Positions 1 through 7,840 of a stretch of DNA of 64,000 nucleotides are shown piece by piece. How positions within the stretch are numbered: position 1 is the stretch's first letter; every line of letters starts with the position of its first letter. This DNA is from Streptomyces sp. SS1-1 (GTDB lineage: Bacteria; Actinomycetota; Actinomycetes; Streptomycetales; Streptomycetaceae). Both the position numbers and the translations under genes were made by a program. Location: contig NZ_WBXN01000004.1 in assembly GCF_008973465.1 (NCBI RefSeq), positions 6,488,501-6,552,500 of the forward strand, written 5' to 3'. Below the pieces are notes generated by a model. The model was not told where the DNA came from. It did not search any database and saw only the letters and a list, made by a program, of their open reading frames with translations.

Positions 1-1
1 C

Positions 2-1147
2 ATCGAGATCGGTGGCGTCGGCAACGGGTGGCGCATGTTCTCCGAACACGCCGACTTCAACCCGGGCGACCTCACCGTCACCCGGTCGTTCGTCGATCTG
101 TCCGGCGCAGGCGGCACCGCCTATCGCATCGACTCACCCGCTGGCACCATGAACCAAACGGTGTGGACGATGTGCGAGGCCTACGCCAACGGCGCTACCT
201 CCACCGGTATCTACATCGCCGGATCACACAACCGGTTCATCGGTAGCAACCTGGAACAGTTTCAGACCCTCGTCAACGTCGCATCCGGCGAGTCGAACAG
301 CTTCGACCTCAACTACGTGACCTGCCGCGACGGCGGCTCCAGCAACAAAGCTTTCGTGTGCGGCACCGGAGCGTGGAACAACCGGTTCTCCGCGAACTAT
401 CTGAACGTCCACACTGGAGACTCCCTGGTCGCTGTGCAGGACGCCAACACGTCCGCGGCCTGCCCGAACATCTTCGAACGCATCCGTATCGAAGCGAACT
501 CGGGCACCACCACCACCTACAGCAAGGTGGCCTCCACTGTCTTCCGGGACATCACCGCGTTCCTCGGCGGCGGCACCATCCAAGCCGGGCTGCTGTCCTA
601 CCCGCTGACCACGGTCAACGACTCGTCGTTCACTCCTGCCGATCACAACCTGATCGCGTGGACCAGCGATCCGGCAACCCTGCGCTCCACGTCCAACACG
701 ATCACGTCCGGGACCGTCTACCTGCACAAGGTGAAGATCGTCAATCGGTCGACGGTCGTCAGCAATATCCACCTCGGTATCGAATCCGCCGGAAGCGGAC
801 TCACCTCCGGACAATGCTTCGTCGGCCTCTACGACAGCAGCGGCACCCGCCTCGCCGTCAGCGCCGACCAAGCCAGCAACTGGACCAGCACCGGCGGGAA
901 AACCATCGCCCTGACCAGCCCGCAAACCCTCGCGGTCGGCTACTACTACATCGCGATCCTCGCCGTCGGCACAACGCCACCGCAGTTCTCCATGGGCGCA
1001 GGCGGCGCCATGAGCGTCAATCCCGGCCTGACCACGTCCACCGCCCGCTTCCTCACCGGACCGGGCAGCCAGACCTCCCTGCCATCCTCGATCACACTCG
1101 CCAGCCAGACCCCCAACACCCGCGCCCACTGGGCCGCCCTCAGCTAG
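2..1147 (+). CDS. Phage tail-spike/beta-helix-like protein, 5' truncated
   Basis: The reading frame is open to the left edge of the window, so the ATG at 35 is probably internal and the true start lies outside. The visible 381 residues fall in two parts. The first half is rich in short N/G/S-containing strands of the kind seen in right-handed parallel beta-helices of phage tail spikes and pectate-lyase-like proteins. The second half (after roughly residue 200) looks like a beta-sandwich carbohydrate-binding or trimerisation head. It lies just upstream of other tail genes and the lysis cassette, which fits a receptor-binding or adsorption role at the virion tail. No catalytic residues could be assigned. 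The phage structural role is inferred from fold pattern and position. Confidence 0.6.
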   Translation: MEIGGVGNGWRMFSEHADFNPGDLTVTRSFVDLSGAGGTAYRIDSPAGTMNQTVWTMCEAYANGATSTGIYIAGSHNRFIGSNLEQFQTLVNVASGESNSFDLNYVTCRDGGSSNKAFVCGTGAWNNRFSANYLNVHTGDSLVAVQDANTSAACPNIFERIRIEANSGTTTTYSKVASTVFRDITAFLGGGTIQAGLLSYPLTTVNDSSFTPADHNLIAWTSDPATLRSTSNTITSGTVYLHKVKIVNRSTVVSNIHLGIESAGSGLTSGQCFVGLYDSSGTRLAVSADQASNWTSTGGKTIALTSPQTLAVGYYYIAILAVGTTPPQFSMGAGGAMSVNPGLTTSTARFLTGPGSQTSLPSSITLASQTPNTRAHWAALS

Positions 1148-1156
1148 GGACCGCCC

Positions 1157-2047
1157 ATGTCTCTGTCCTTCCTCGAACCGTTCGGCTACTCCCACGGCTG
1201 GCGCGACATCATCAACGACGTGTCCTTCGACGTCGACGTCCGCCGCCCCCAAGACACCTACACACCCGTCTGGTCCAGCGACGAGACGATCGCCCTCGCG
1301 CTCGGCCAAACCATCCAGGTGCAGGCCAAGGCATCCGACCCGTTCCGTGACGCCCTCGACCCCGTCAACGGAACCGACATCATCTTCTCCGGCCCGGGCA
1401 CCGTCCTCGCGTCGATCTCACGCCGCTCCGGCCAGTCCACCACCATCAGCGTCACCGCCGTCGGCGGCGCCGTCACCATCACCCGCCTGCAAGTCCGCGG
1501 CCGCCCGGTCCCGACCGACCGCACCGTCAAGGTGTCCTCGGCCGACTCTGTCAGCGTGGGCCGGCACGGCCGCCGCTCCAATCCGGGCGACGCCCCATGG
1601 GCGAACGCCAACGACGCCTACGCCATCGCGCAGCTGCTCCTCGCCCACTACTCGCAACGCCGGCCGACAGTGACGATGCGGCTGGTGTCGTCCGATCATG
1701 AGCACCTGCTGCAGATCCTGTCCCGCACGATCTCCGACATGATCACCATTCAGCACGGGGAACTAGGACTCGATGCGTCCTTCCATATCGAGAGCATCGA
1801 GCACACCATCGCCCGCATGCCCAGCGAGGACAGCGACACGGGCTGCGAGCAGCGCGTCCACTACGCCACGCTCGGCTGTGAACGCACCGGGCTGATCGTC
1901 CCGGCGAACCCGTTCACCTTCGACGCGTCGGGGCTCGGCTTCAACGACGGCGTGTTCGACCCGACCGCCGCCGACGACCCCGACGCGGTCTTCATCTTCG
2001 ACCACGCCACACAAGGACAGTTCGACCTGGGCCGGTTCGGCACCTGA
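1157..2047 (+). CDS. Phage tail-associated structural protein
   Basis: A 296-residue protein whose ATG lies 9 bp after the previous stop, so the two are probably co-transcribed. It has alternating hydrophobic beta strands, no signal peptide and no membrane segment. The central part (about residues 60-125) looks like a beta domain. The region around 150-215 is more helical and contains the phrase TMRLVSSDHEHLLQILSRTI. The C-terminus is rich in D, F and G. This pattern is common in distal-tail or baseplate proteins of actinophages, but I recognise no specific family. Placement between a spike-like protein and the fibre and lysis genes supports a virion role. The function is inferred from context only. 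Confidence 0.6.
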   Translation: MSLSFLEPFGYSHGWRDIINDVSFDVDVRRPQDTYTPVWSSDETIALALGQTIQVQAKASDPFRDALDPVNGTDIIFSGPGTVLASISRRSGQSTTISVTAVGGAVTITRLQVRGRPVPTDRTVKVSSADSVSVGRHGRRSNPGDAPWANANDAYAIAQLLLAHYSQRRPTVTMRLVSSDHEHLLQILSRTISDMITIQHGELGLDASFHIESIEHTIARMPSEDSDTGCEQRVHYATLGCERTGLIVPANPFTFDASGLGFNDGVFDPTAADDPDAVFIFDHATQGQFDLGRFGT

Positions 2048-2092
2048 CCACCCCGGAATGATCTTCGCGGGGCGGTGTCTACCGTCCCACGC

Positions 2093-2428
2093 ATGGCCCA
2101 ACTCATCACGGCCCGCGCCAGGGCGCGCGTCAACCACGGCAGGTGGATCGCCGACTGCCCCCGCCGCTACTGCGCGAACGCGGTCAGGCTCAACCCCGGG
2201 CAGGGCACCTTCCACTGCGCCGGCGACGGAGGCTGCCAGATGGTCGCCCCCGTCGAGTGGCCGGCGGACCCCGACGGGATCTGGGAGGCGCTCCTGGAAC
2301 GGCCCGTGCCGGGCACCCGCAACTGGTACCCGGACGGGCACGTCGAGGCGGTGCGGCTGGGCCTGCCGCACGGACAGACCCCTGCCGAGCTCCGTGCCGA
2401 ACAGCGCGAGTACGAGGCGGCCCTCTGA
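2093..2428 (+). CDS. Small phage protein with zinc-ribbon-like cysteines
   Basis: A 111-residue basic protein. I chose the ATG at 2093 over an in-frame GTG at 2075 because the sequence after 2093 starts the recognisable domain; neither has a strong Shine-Dalgarno site. Four cysteines at about residues 22, 27, 42 and 48 (C-x4-C-x14-C-x5-C) look like a zinc-ribbon knuckle. After them comes a W/P-rich tail containing WPADPDGIWEAL. The stop overlaps the next start by one base (TGATG), so translation is likely coupled. It may be a metal-stabilised structural or adaptor protein of the phage. Its function is unknown. Confidence 0.6.
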   Translation: MAQLITARARARVNHGRWIADCPRRYCANAVRLNPGQGTFHCAGDGGCQMVAPVEWPADPDGIWEALLERPVPGTRNWYPDGHVEAVRLGLPHGQTPAELRAEQREYEAAL

Positions 2429-2973
2429 TGGCCTGGTCCGCCCCCATGACAGCGGTCGCGAACTCGACATTCACTGCGGCCCAGTTCAACCAGTACGTCC
2501 GGGACAACCTCAACGAGACCGCACCCGCCCTGGCCACGGCGGCTGGCTCGTACTTCGCCGCCGACGGCATCAACTCCATCGCCGAACGCCGCGCCGTCAC
2601 CGCCCTCGAACTCGGCACCGGCACCACCACCTCGACCACGTACACGGACCTGACCGGCGTCGGCGCGAACATCGGGCCGACCGTCACGGTCAACACCGGG
2701 CCTGCCGCACTGGTCATCGTCCGCTGCTCCGCCGAGAACTCCGGGGGTGGCTCGGCCCGCATGGCCTACAACATCTCCGGCGCGACCAGCCTGGCCGCTG
2801 CCGACAACCGCGGTGTCGGCTTCTTCGGCGTCGCGGGCGGCAACGTCAACGCCTCCGACGTGTCCCTGTGGACAGCGCTCAACCCGGGCTCCAACACGTT
2901 CACCGCGAAGTACCGGGTGAGCTCGGGCACCGGCACCTTCCTGTCCCGCCGCATCATCGTCATGCCGTTCTGA
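2428..2973 (+). CDS. Phage fibre-like protein, tandem paralogue copy 1
   Basis: A 181-residue protein beginning MAWSAPMTAV, with an N-terminal helix containing AQFNQYVRDNLNETAP. A long beta-rich domain of T/S/V/G strands follows, ending in TGTFLSRRIIVMPF. It starts within the stop codon of the preceding gene. It is clearly homologous to the next gene along its whole length, so the pair arose by tandem duplication. N-terminal attachment helix plus beta-rich head is typical of small tail-fibre or minor tail proteins of Streptomyces phages. The receptor or partner is unknown. The real start must be this ATG, because the upstream continuation of the frame overlaps the preceding gene. Confidence 0.7.
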   Translation: MAWSAPMTAVANSTFTAAQFNQYVRDNLNETAPALATAAGSYFAADGINSIAERRAVTALELGTGTTTSTTYTDLTGVGANIGPTVTVNTGPAALVIVRCSAENSGGGSARMAYNISGATSLAAADNRGVGFFGVAGGNVNASDVSLWTALNPGSNTFTAKYRVSSGTGTFLSRRIIVMPF

Positions 2974-2986
2974 AGGGGAGTGCCCG

Positions 2987-3520
2987 ATGGCCTGGTCCGC
3001 GCCGATGACGGCAGTCTCCGGCAGCGTCTTCACCGCAGCCCAGTTCAACACGTTCGTGCGGGACAACCTGAACGAGACCTCACCGGCGAAGGCCACCACG
3101 TCCGGCGCCTACTTCACGGTGTCGGGCACCAACGAGATCACCGAACGCGTGCCTGCCTCCGCGAGCACCCTGGTGTCGGAGACGACGACGTCGACGAGCT
3201 ACACCGACCTCACCACGCTGGGCCCCGAGGTGACCGTGGAGACGGGTCCGTTCGCGCTGGTGCTGGTGCACGGCTCGCTGGAGAACTCGGGTGCCGGGTC
3301 GTCGCGTATGGCGTATGAGGTGTCGGGCGCGTCGTCGATCGCTCCGGCGGACAACCGGGGCATCGGCGTGTTCGGTGTGGCGGGTGCGGGGGTGGTCGCG
3401 TCGGGGGTGGCGTTGCACACGGACCTGACTCCGGGTTCCAACACGTTCACGGCGAAGTACCGGGTGGCGTCCGGTACGGGCACGTTCCTGTCCCGCCGCA
3501 TCGTCGTCTTCCCCCTGTAA
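2987..3520 (+). CDS. Phage fibre-like protein, tandem paralogue copy 2
   Basis: A 177-residue paralogue of the preceding gene. It shares the MAWSAPMTAV start, the AQFN..VRDNLNET helix, the PADNRGIGVFGVAG core and the TGTFLSRRIVVFPL end. It has a good ribosome-binding site (AAGGGGAG) 14 bp after the previous stop. The first third uses mostly C-ending codons like its neighbour. From about 3230 onward G-ending codons dominate, so the second half seems to have a different recent ancestry. The most divergent part between the copies is the central strand region. That would suit alternative or diversified receptor-binding subunits, which is inference. Confidence 0.7.
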   Translation: MAWSAPMTAVSGSVFTAAQFNTFVRDNLNETSPAKATTSGAYFTVSGTNEITERVPASASTLVSETTTSTSYTDLTTLGPEVTVETGPFALVLVHGSLENSGAGSSRMAYEVSGASSIAPADNRGIGVFGVAGAGVVASGVALHTDLTPGSNTFTAKYRVASGTGTFLSRRIVVFPL

Positions 3521-3533
3521 GGAGCGTGCCCCC

Positions 3534-4355
3534 ATGGCCTGGTACCCCGGCGCCGTGAAGATGGAACTGCAGCCTGAGTCGGACGCGCAGCCGGCGATCC
3601 GACCGACCCAGTTCATCGTCCACTCCGTCATCGCGCCATGGACCGCGCGCCGCATCTACGAATACTGGCGCGACTCCACCAACCTCGAAGCCCACTTCGG
3701 TCTCGGCTACGCGGGTGACCTCGGCCAGTACATCGGCACCGAGACCCGCGCCGACGCCAACGCTGGAGCGAACCGCCGCGCCGACGGCACCGGCGCGGTA
3801 TCGATCGAGACCGCATCGAACACCAGCGGCACCGACCCGTGGACCGCCGACCAGATCGAAGAACTCATCGATCTCGGCGTGTGGCTGCACCAGAAGCACG
3901 GCATCCCGCTGCGGGTCTGCCGCACCCACGACGACCCCGGGTTCGGCTACCACTCGATGTTCCCGCAGTGGTCCACGAGCGGCACCGCGTGTCCCGGGGC
4001 GGCGCGCATCAAGCAGTTCAAGGAGGTCGTGTTCCCGGGCATCGTCGCCCGCGCGGCCGGACAGCCCTCGAAGGAGACCGACGTGGCAATGACGGACGCG
4101 GACGCCAAGAAGTTCTGGTACGCCGACCACATCCCCGCCGTGCCGCCCCCGTACAACAACGCCGACTGGGCGGACGGCAACACCACCTGGACCGCGAAGT
4201 ACGCCGTCGGCACCATCGCCGCCACGAGCCGCGAGACCCTCGCCCGCGTGAAGACCATCGAGGAGAAGGTCACCTCACTGCAAGTGGGCGGCGTCGACCT
4301 CGACCTGCTCGCCACCAAGGTCGCCGATCTGCTGGCCGCACGGCTGGCCAACTAG
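3534..4355 (+). CDS. Phage endolysin, N-acetylmuramoyl-L-alanine amidase
   Basis: A 273-residue protein. Residues about 20-165 form an amidase_2/PGRP-type domain that cleaves the MurNAc-L-Ala bond of peptidoglycan. Likely zinc ligands are His30 (in FIVHS), His140 (in GFGYHSMF) and Cys153 (in TACPG). The remainder (about 185-273) is a linker with aromatic residues followed by a helical coiled-coil-like tail (VKTIEEKVTSLQ). That tail may oligomerise or anchor the enzyme. There is no signal peptide, consistent with holin-dependent release, and a holin-like gene follows 12 bp downstream. The start region (MAW, with the same upstream GTGCCC context) resembles that of the two preceding fibre genes. 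Confidence 0.88.
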   Translation: MAWYPGAVKMELQPESDAQPAIRPTQFIVHSVIAPWTARRIYEYWRDSTNLEAHFGLGYAGDLGQYIGTETRADANAGANRRADGTGAVSIETASNTSGTDPWTADQIEELIDLGVWLHQKHGIPLRVCRTHDDPGFGYHSMFPQWSTSGTACPGAARIKQFKEVVFPGIVARAAGQPSKETDVAMTDADAKKFWYADHIPAVPPPYNNADWADGNTTWTAKYAVGTIAATSRETLARVKTIEEKVTSLQVGGVDLDLLATKVADLLAARLAN

Positions 4356-4367
4356 GAGGAACCCACC

Positions 4368-4700
4368 ATGAAGATCTTCGGCCGGGAGCCCGCGCTCATC
4401 ATCTCCACGATCAGCGCCGTCCTCTCCCTCATCGTCACCTTCAACGTCGGCATGTCCGGCGAGCAGGCCGGCGCGATCGTCGCCGTCATCACGGCCGTGT
4501 TCGGTGCGATCACTGCCGCCCTGACCCGGCCCATCGCGCCGTCCGCGTTCACCGCGGTCGTCGCCGCCGGGGCCGCGCTGCTGGCCGCCTACGGGCTGAA
4601 CGTGTCCGCTGAGACGGTCGGTGCCACCAACGCTGTCGTCCTCGCCGTGCTGGGCCTGCTGGCGCGCGGCCAGGTGTCCCCGAAGGGAGTCGAGGCATGA
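4368..4700 (+). CDS. Holin-like small membrane protein
   Basis: A 110-residue protein with two or three hydrophobic segments: about residues 9-28, 36-52 and 59-77, with a weaker one at 87-100. Charged residues are few and sit mainly at the ends. RBS AGGAGG lies 8 bp upstream of the ATG. It directly follows the endolysin and overlaps the next gene by 4 bp (ATGA), the classical lysis-cassette arrangement. Its expected role is timed permeabilisation of the cytoplasmic membrane to release the amidase. Families of actinophage holins are sequence-diverse, so the assignment rests on size, topology and position. Confidence 0.8.
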   Translation: MKIFGREPALIISTISAVLSLIVTFNVGMSGEQAGAIVAVITAVFGAITAALTRPIAPSAFTAVVAAGAALLAAYGLNVSAETVGATNAVVLAVLGLLARGQVSPKGVEA

Positions 4701-4933
4701 GCAGTCCCCTGGACGGGCGGATCCGCCACATCGCCCGCGAGGTACTCGCCGAAGCCGGACACCCCGCGCCCGACGATGCCACCAGCGGTACGCCGGCCGG
4801 ACGTGAGGACCGGCTGGCCCAACTGGAGGAGCAGGTCGCCACGCTCACCGGCCGCGTCGACGAGCTGGAGAAGCGCAGCACCGCCACGCCCGCGCGGCGA
4901 GCCGCCCGGAAGACGACGGACGCCGACGAGTGA
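4697..4933 (+). CDS. Small coiled-coil phage protein
   Basis: A 78-residue protein overlapping the holin-like gene by 4 bp. It has an N-terminal helix (IRHIAREVLAEAG), a flexible middle, a heptad-patterned coiled coil (DRLAQLEEQVATLTGRVDEL) at about residues 38-58 and a basic tail. There is no membrane segment or signal. It could modulate the holin or endolysin, or be a minor virion component. Many actinophage lysis cassettes end with such a small protein of unknown function. It overlaps the next gene by 4 bp (GTGA), so holin, this gene and the glycosyltransferase form one translationally coupled string. Confidence 0.6.
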   Translation: MSSPLDGRIRHIAREVLAEAGHPAPDDATSGTPAGREDRLAQLEEQVATLTGRVDELEKRSTATPARRAARKTTDADE

Positions 4934-5979
4934 AAGTCCACGTCTACCCGTCCGACAACTTCGGCTGCGGCAGCTTCCGGATGCGGTGGCCCGGCGAAGC
5001 CTGCGCCGCCGCGGGCTTCGACGTCCACGTCGTCGCCCCGGCGGACCGCCGCCTGAAGGCCATCGTGCAGGGCGACGAAGTCGTCGATGTCATCGACGTC
5101 GACGCGGACGTGATCGTCCTTCAGCGCGTCACGCACGAGCGGATGGCGCAGGCCGTCGCCGTGATGCGCGCGAAGGGCATCACCGTGGTCGTCGACGTCG
5201 ACGACGACCTGTCGTCCATCCACCCGTCGAACCCGGCCTGGCAGGTGCACCGGCCCGGCCGGGGCCCGCACTCCTGGCACAACCTCGCCCTCGCCTGCCG
5301 CAACGCCTCCCTCGTCACGGTGTCCACCCCGGCGCTGCTGGACGTGTACGCCCGCCATGGGCGCGGCCATGTCCTGCCGAACTATCTGCCCGACATGTAC
5401 TACGGGCTGCCGCGTGTCGATTCGGATGTGGTGGGCTGGCCGGGCTCGTTCCATTCCCACCCCAACGATCCGGAGGTGGTGGGCGGCGCGGTCGCCCGGC
5501 TTGTCGAGGAGGGCGCCGGGTTCGTGATGCGCGGCGATCCTTCGGGTGCGGGCCGGGCGTTCGGGTTGGCCGCCGATCCGCCGGGCCGCCCGGTGTCGGT
5601 GGCGTTGTGGCCGCGCGCGGTGGCGTCGCTGGGGGTGGGGATCGCCCCGCTTGCAGACACGAAGTTCAACGCCGCGAAGTCCTGGCTGAAGCCGCTGGAG
5701 ATGAGCGCGACGGGGGTGCCGTGGGTGGCGTCACCGCGTGCCGAGTACCGGCGTCTGCACGAGATGGGCGCCGGGGTGTTGGCGGACCGGCCGCGGACTT
5801 GGTACCGGGAGCTGAAGCTGCTGAGGGAGTCGGCGGCGATGCGGGAGGAGTTGTCGGCGGCGGGCCGGGAGGTGGCCGCGCAGCTTCGCCTGTCTCAGCA
5901 TGCGTGGCGGTGGATGGATGCCTGGACCAGGGCGGTCGAACTGGACCGGGCTACGCGGCCGTCTGCGGTAGCGGTGTAG
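4930..5979 (+). CDS. Phage-encoded glycosyltransferase (GT4/GT1-like)
   Basis: A 349-residue protein with GT-B architecture. The N-terminal Rossmann half contains YPSDNFGCGSFRMRWPGEAC, where a G-rich loop meets the acceptor side, and VVVDVDDDLS. The C-terminal half has the family signature GIAPLADTKFNAAKSWLKPLE...GVPWVASP, which binds the nucleotide-sugar donor. The GTG start overlaps the preceding gene by 4 bp. The C-terminal end converges on and overlaps the WhiB-like gene by 29 bp. A glycosyltransferase within a phage lysis/late region suggests modification of virion proteins, host cell-wall glycans or surface receptors, which is inference. Third-position base use shifts from C-rich to G-rich near 5400, suggesting a mosaic origin. 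Confidence 0.75.
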   Translation: MKVHVYPSDNFGCGSFRMRWPGEACAAAGFDVHVVAPADRRLKAIVQGDEVVDVIDVDADVIVLQRVTHERMAQAVAVMRAKGITVVVDVDDDLSSIHPSNPAWQVHRPGRGPHSWHNLALACRNASLVTVSTPALLDVYARHGRGHVLPNYLPDMYYGLPRVDSDVVGWPGSFHSHPNDPEVVGGAVARLVEEGAGFVMRGDPSGAGRAFGLAADPPGRPVSVALWPRAVASLGVGIAPLADTKFNAAKSWLKPLEMSATGVPWVASPRAEYRRLHEMGAGVLADRPRTWYRELKLLRESAAMREELSAAGREVAAQLRLSQHAWRWMDAWTRAVELDRATRPSAVAV

Positions 5980-6340
5980 CGGCGATCGGCTGCTCGCGCA
6001 CATCCCGGATCCAGGACACCCCGCACGCCAGACACAGCTCGTGCGGGTCGGTGTAGGCGAGCTCGGTCGATGTGCACAGCGGGCACTTCGCTCGGGTCCG
6101 CACCCGCTTCAACTGGTTCCGCTGATAGGTGGTCGTCCCACCCCAGTACCCTTCGGCGCCGTGCAGCATCGCCCACGCCAGACACTGCGTGCGCACCGGG
6201 CATGCCCGGCACCAGGCCTGCGCCTCGTCCGCTCCTGCGTCGGTCTCGACGTCCGGGACGAAGTCGAAGTCGGCGACCGCGCACGGCGCGTCTGCCTGCC
6301 AGGCGACATCCTCGGCGGAGAAGAACTCGACGGTCTCCAC
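5951..6340 (-). CDS. WhiB-like protein fused to a C-terminal zinc ribbon
   Basis: A 129-residue protein. I chose the GTG at 6340 because GGGAGG sits 6 bp upstream and the residues before it look non-coding. The first part carries the four-cysteine WhiB pattern (PC...WCRACPVRTQC, i.e. C-x2-C-x5-C after a distal Cys). The G-W-G turn follows as GYWGGTTT. Wbl proteins bind a [4Fe-4S] cluster and regulate transcription with the primary sigma factor. Beyond the Wbl core, KCPLC...LCLAC forms a second CxxC/CxxC knuckle, an unusual extension. Phage WhiB-like proteins are known to interfere with host Wbl regulators. A small HTH gene lies just upstream in the same direction. Confidence 0.82.
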   Translation of the reverse strand: METVEFFSAEDVAWQADAPCAVADFDFVPDVETDAGADEAQAWCRACPVRTQCLAWAMLHGAEGYWGGTTTYQRNQLKRVRTRAKCPLCTSTELAYTDPHELCLACGVSWIRDVREQPIAATPLPQTAA

Positions 6341-6356
6341 AGTCAGCCTCCCGGGT

Positions 6357-6602
6357 TCAGGGGCAGGGGGTGCCGTCGGCAACGGACCACGACACCGACC
6401 CGTTGACCAGGCACTGCCGGATCCGGCCCGCACGATGCAGCCGCTGACACGACAACTGCACCGCGGTGCGGTCGAGTCCGGTGCAGGCGGCAAGCTCACT
6501 GCGGGTACGGCGGCCGTCCGCGATGAGCTGGTAGATGGTCTCGTCGCGGGCTATGACCCGCGGGTCTCTCGGGCGGCCGGGGCGGCGCACGGTCTCCTGC
6601 AT
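6357..6602 (-). CDS. Small winged-helix/HTH DNA-binding protein
   Basis: An 81-residue basic protein. The core from about residue 22 to 70 (TIYQLIADGRRTRSELAACT, then TAVQLSCQRLHRAGRIRQCL) matches a MarR- or replication-regulator-like winged helix: a helix, a turn, a recognition helix and a wing with alternating basic residues. The ATG at 6602 is followed by an R/P-rich N-terminus that may contact DNA. It is 16 bp upstream of the WhiB-like gene and probably co-transcribed. It may be a control gene of the prophage. I recognise the fold, not a named family. Confidence 0.6.
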   Translation of the reverse strand: MQETVRRPGRPRDPRVIARDETIYQLIADGRRTRSELAACTGLDRTAVQLSCQRLHRAGRIRQCLVNGSVSWSVADGTPCP

Positions 6603-6737
6603 GATGCCCTCGCATTCAGTTAGCCGGGCGGCTGAAATTCATTATGCAGCGATGATGCTGTGACAGATGAGACCGGAACGAAAGTGCCACCGGGCAATGC
6701 CACACTGCCGATCGAGGATCAGCGGAAGGGGCCGCCC

Positions 6738-7172
6738 ATGCCAGGCAGACGAATACGTCAACGGCTCGGCCGACGCGGCACCTTCCTCGCCATCCTCGGC
6801 GTCGGCAAGACCTGCTGGGGCGTGTCCTTCCTCGCCGATCCACCCAACGACCACGGCCTGCAACTCCTCACCGAAGTGTGCGGACTACGGCACTGGTCAT
6901 GGCTGTGGATCGTGTGCGGACTCGTCACCTTCACCAGCGCATTCCTGAAGATCGGCCGCGACTGGTTCGGATTCCTCACCGCGTTCATACCCCCCACGGT
7001 GTGGGCCATCGCTTACACCTACGCCGTCATCGTCGGCGACTACTCGCGCGGCGCCTACGTCGCACTCTGGTATCTCACCTCGCACGTCGGGGTCATCTGG
7101 TGGGCAAGCACGGTGCCCGAGCACTCGGTCCCCCCTACGCCGAGGCTGCCCCGGAGAGGCAAGGCCGCATGA
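6738..7172 (+). CDS. Phage membrane protein, four predicted TM segments
   Basis: A 144-residue protein from the ATG at 6738, chosen for the strong AAGGGG ribosome-binding site 7 bp upstream; an in-frame GTG at 6660 lacks one. After a basic N-terminus (MPGRRIRQRLGRR) come hydrophobic stretches at about residues 17-32, 52-68, 77-100 and 108-125, rich in W, Y and F. Similar W-rich four-helix proteins occur in actinophage genomes near the lysis or packaging genes. Function is unknown. It overlaps the next gene by 4 bp, so the two probably act together at the membrane. Confidence 0.6.
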   Translation: MPGRRIRQRLGRRGTFLAILGVGKTCWGVSFLADPPNDHGLQLLTEVCGLRHWSWLWIVCGLVTFTSAFLKIGRDWFGFLTAFIPPTVWAIAYTYAVIVGDYSRGAYVALWYLTSHVGVIWWASTVPEHSVPPTPRLPRRGKAA

Positions 7173-7531
7173 ACGCCGGCGACTGGGTAGCCGTCATCGG
7201 CGCCTTGGGCAGCATCCTCGGAGGGGGCGGATGGTTCGTTGCCCGTGCCACTCTCAAGGCCGCCCGCGCAACCGCCGCCGCACAAGAGGCAGCCGCCCGC
7301 GCCAACGCGGCGCCCGCGCAGCAGGCCGCGAACCTGGCGGTGCTGGAGGCGACGGTGCGCCGCGTCGACGAGGAGAACGGCCAGCTACGGGGGAAGATGT
7401 CACGGCTCGAAGCGATCGTCCGCGCGTTCGCTGCGACGACGGACCGGTGGGCCCGCCAGATGAACCGGGCGGGTATCGAACCCGAACCGCCGCACCCGCT
7501 GGTCGAGGAGTACAACCGGACCGGGGCGTGA
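7169..7531 (+). CDS. Phage membrane-anchored coiled-coil protein
   Basis: A 120-residue protein with one N-terminal membrane helix (VAVIGALGSILGGGGWFVA) followed by an alanine-rich helix and a long coiled coil (LEATVRRVDEENGQLRGKMS). The C-terminal tail contains EPEPPHP. This single-anchor plus coiled-coil layout resembles spanin-like, Rz-like or i-spanin-like accessory lysis proteins, or minor structural proteins. The ATG overlaps the preceding membrane-protein gene (ATGA). The role is inferred from topology only. Confidence 0.55.
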   Translation: MNAGDWVAVIGALGSILGGGGWFVARATLKAARATAAAQEAAARANAAPAQQAANLAVLEATVRRVDEENGQLRGKMSRLEAIVRAFAATTDRWARQMNRAGIEPEPPHPLVEEYNRTGA

Positions 7532-7534
7532 GGT

Positions 7535-7714
7535 TCACGCAGCCTCGACGACCTCGGCGCGCACCGCCTCCGCCCACTCCGCGACGAGCTCCTCGTACCG
7601 CTCCCGGGTCTCCCCATACAGGTAGCCGCCGGCCGTCCTGACCAGGGCGCGAATGTCCTCGTTCACGACCGCAGCAGAGCGCACGATCCCAGGGCGGGAA
7701 GTGGAGGGGGACAT
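7535..7714 (-). CDS. Small acidic helical protein, unknown
   Basis: A 59-residue protein starting at the ATG at 7714. It ends 3 bp from the stop of the convergent membrane-anchored coiled-coil gene. The body is one long amphipathic helix (RERYEELVAEWAEAVRAEVV) preceded by NEDIRALVRTAGGYL. Coding bias is good and the tight convergent packing suggests it is real. No Shine-Dalgarno site is obvious upstream, so it may be translated from a leaderless message. I do not recognise it. Confidence 0.45.
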   Translation of the reverse strand: MSPSTSRPGIVRSAAVVNEDIRALVRTAGGYLYGETRERYEELVAEWAEAVRAEVVEAA

Positions 7715-7840
7715 GCGACAAGCGTATCGACCGGCACCCCGGATCACCCGCGCGGGCATAGTCCAATCCCAGACCCTCACACGAGAATGGTCCCGCCCCA
7801 TACCCTGACAGTGACGAGCTGTACAGAGAGGGGCGAGACC

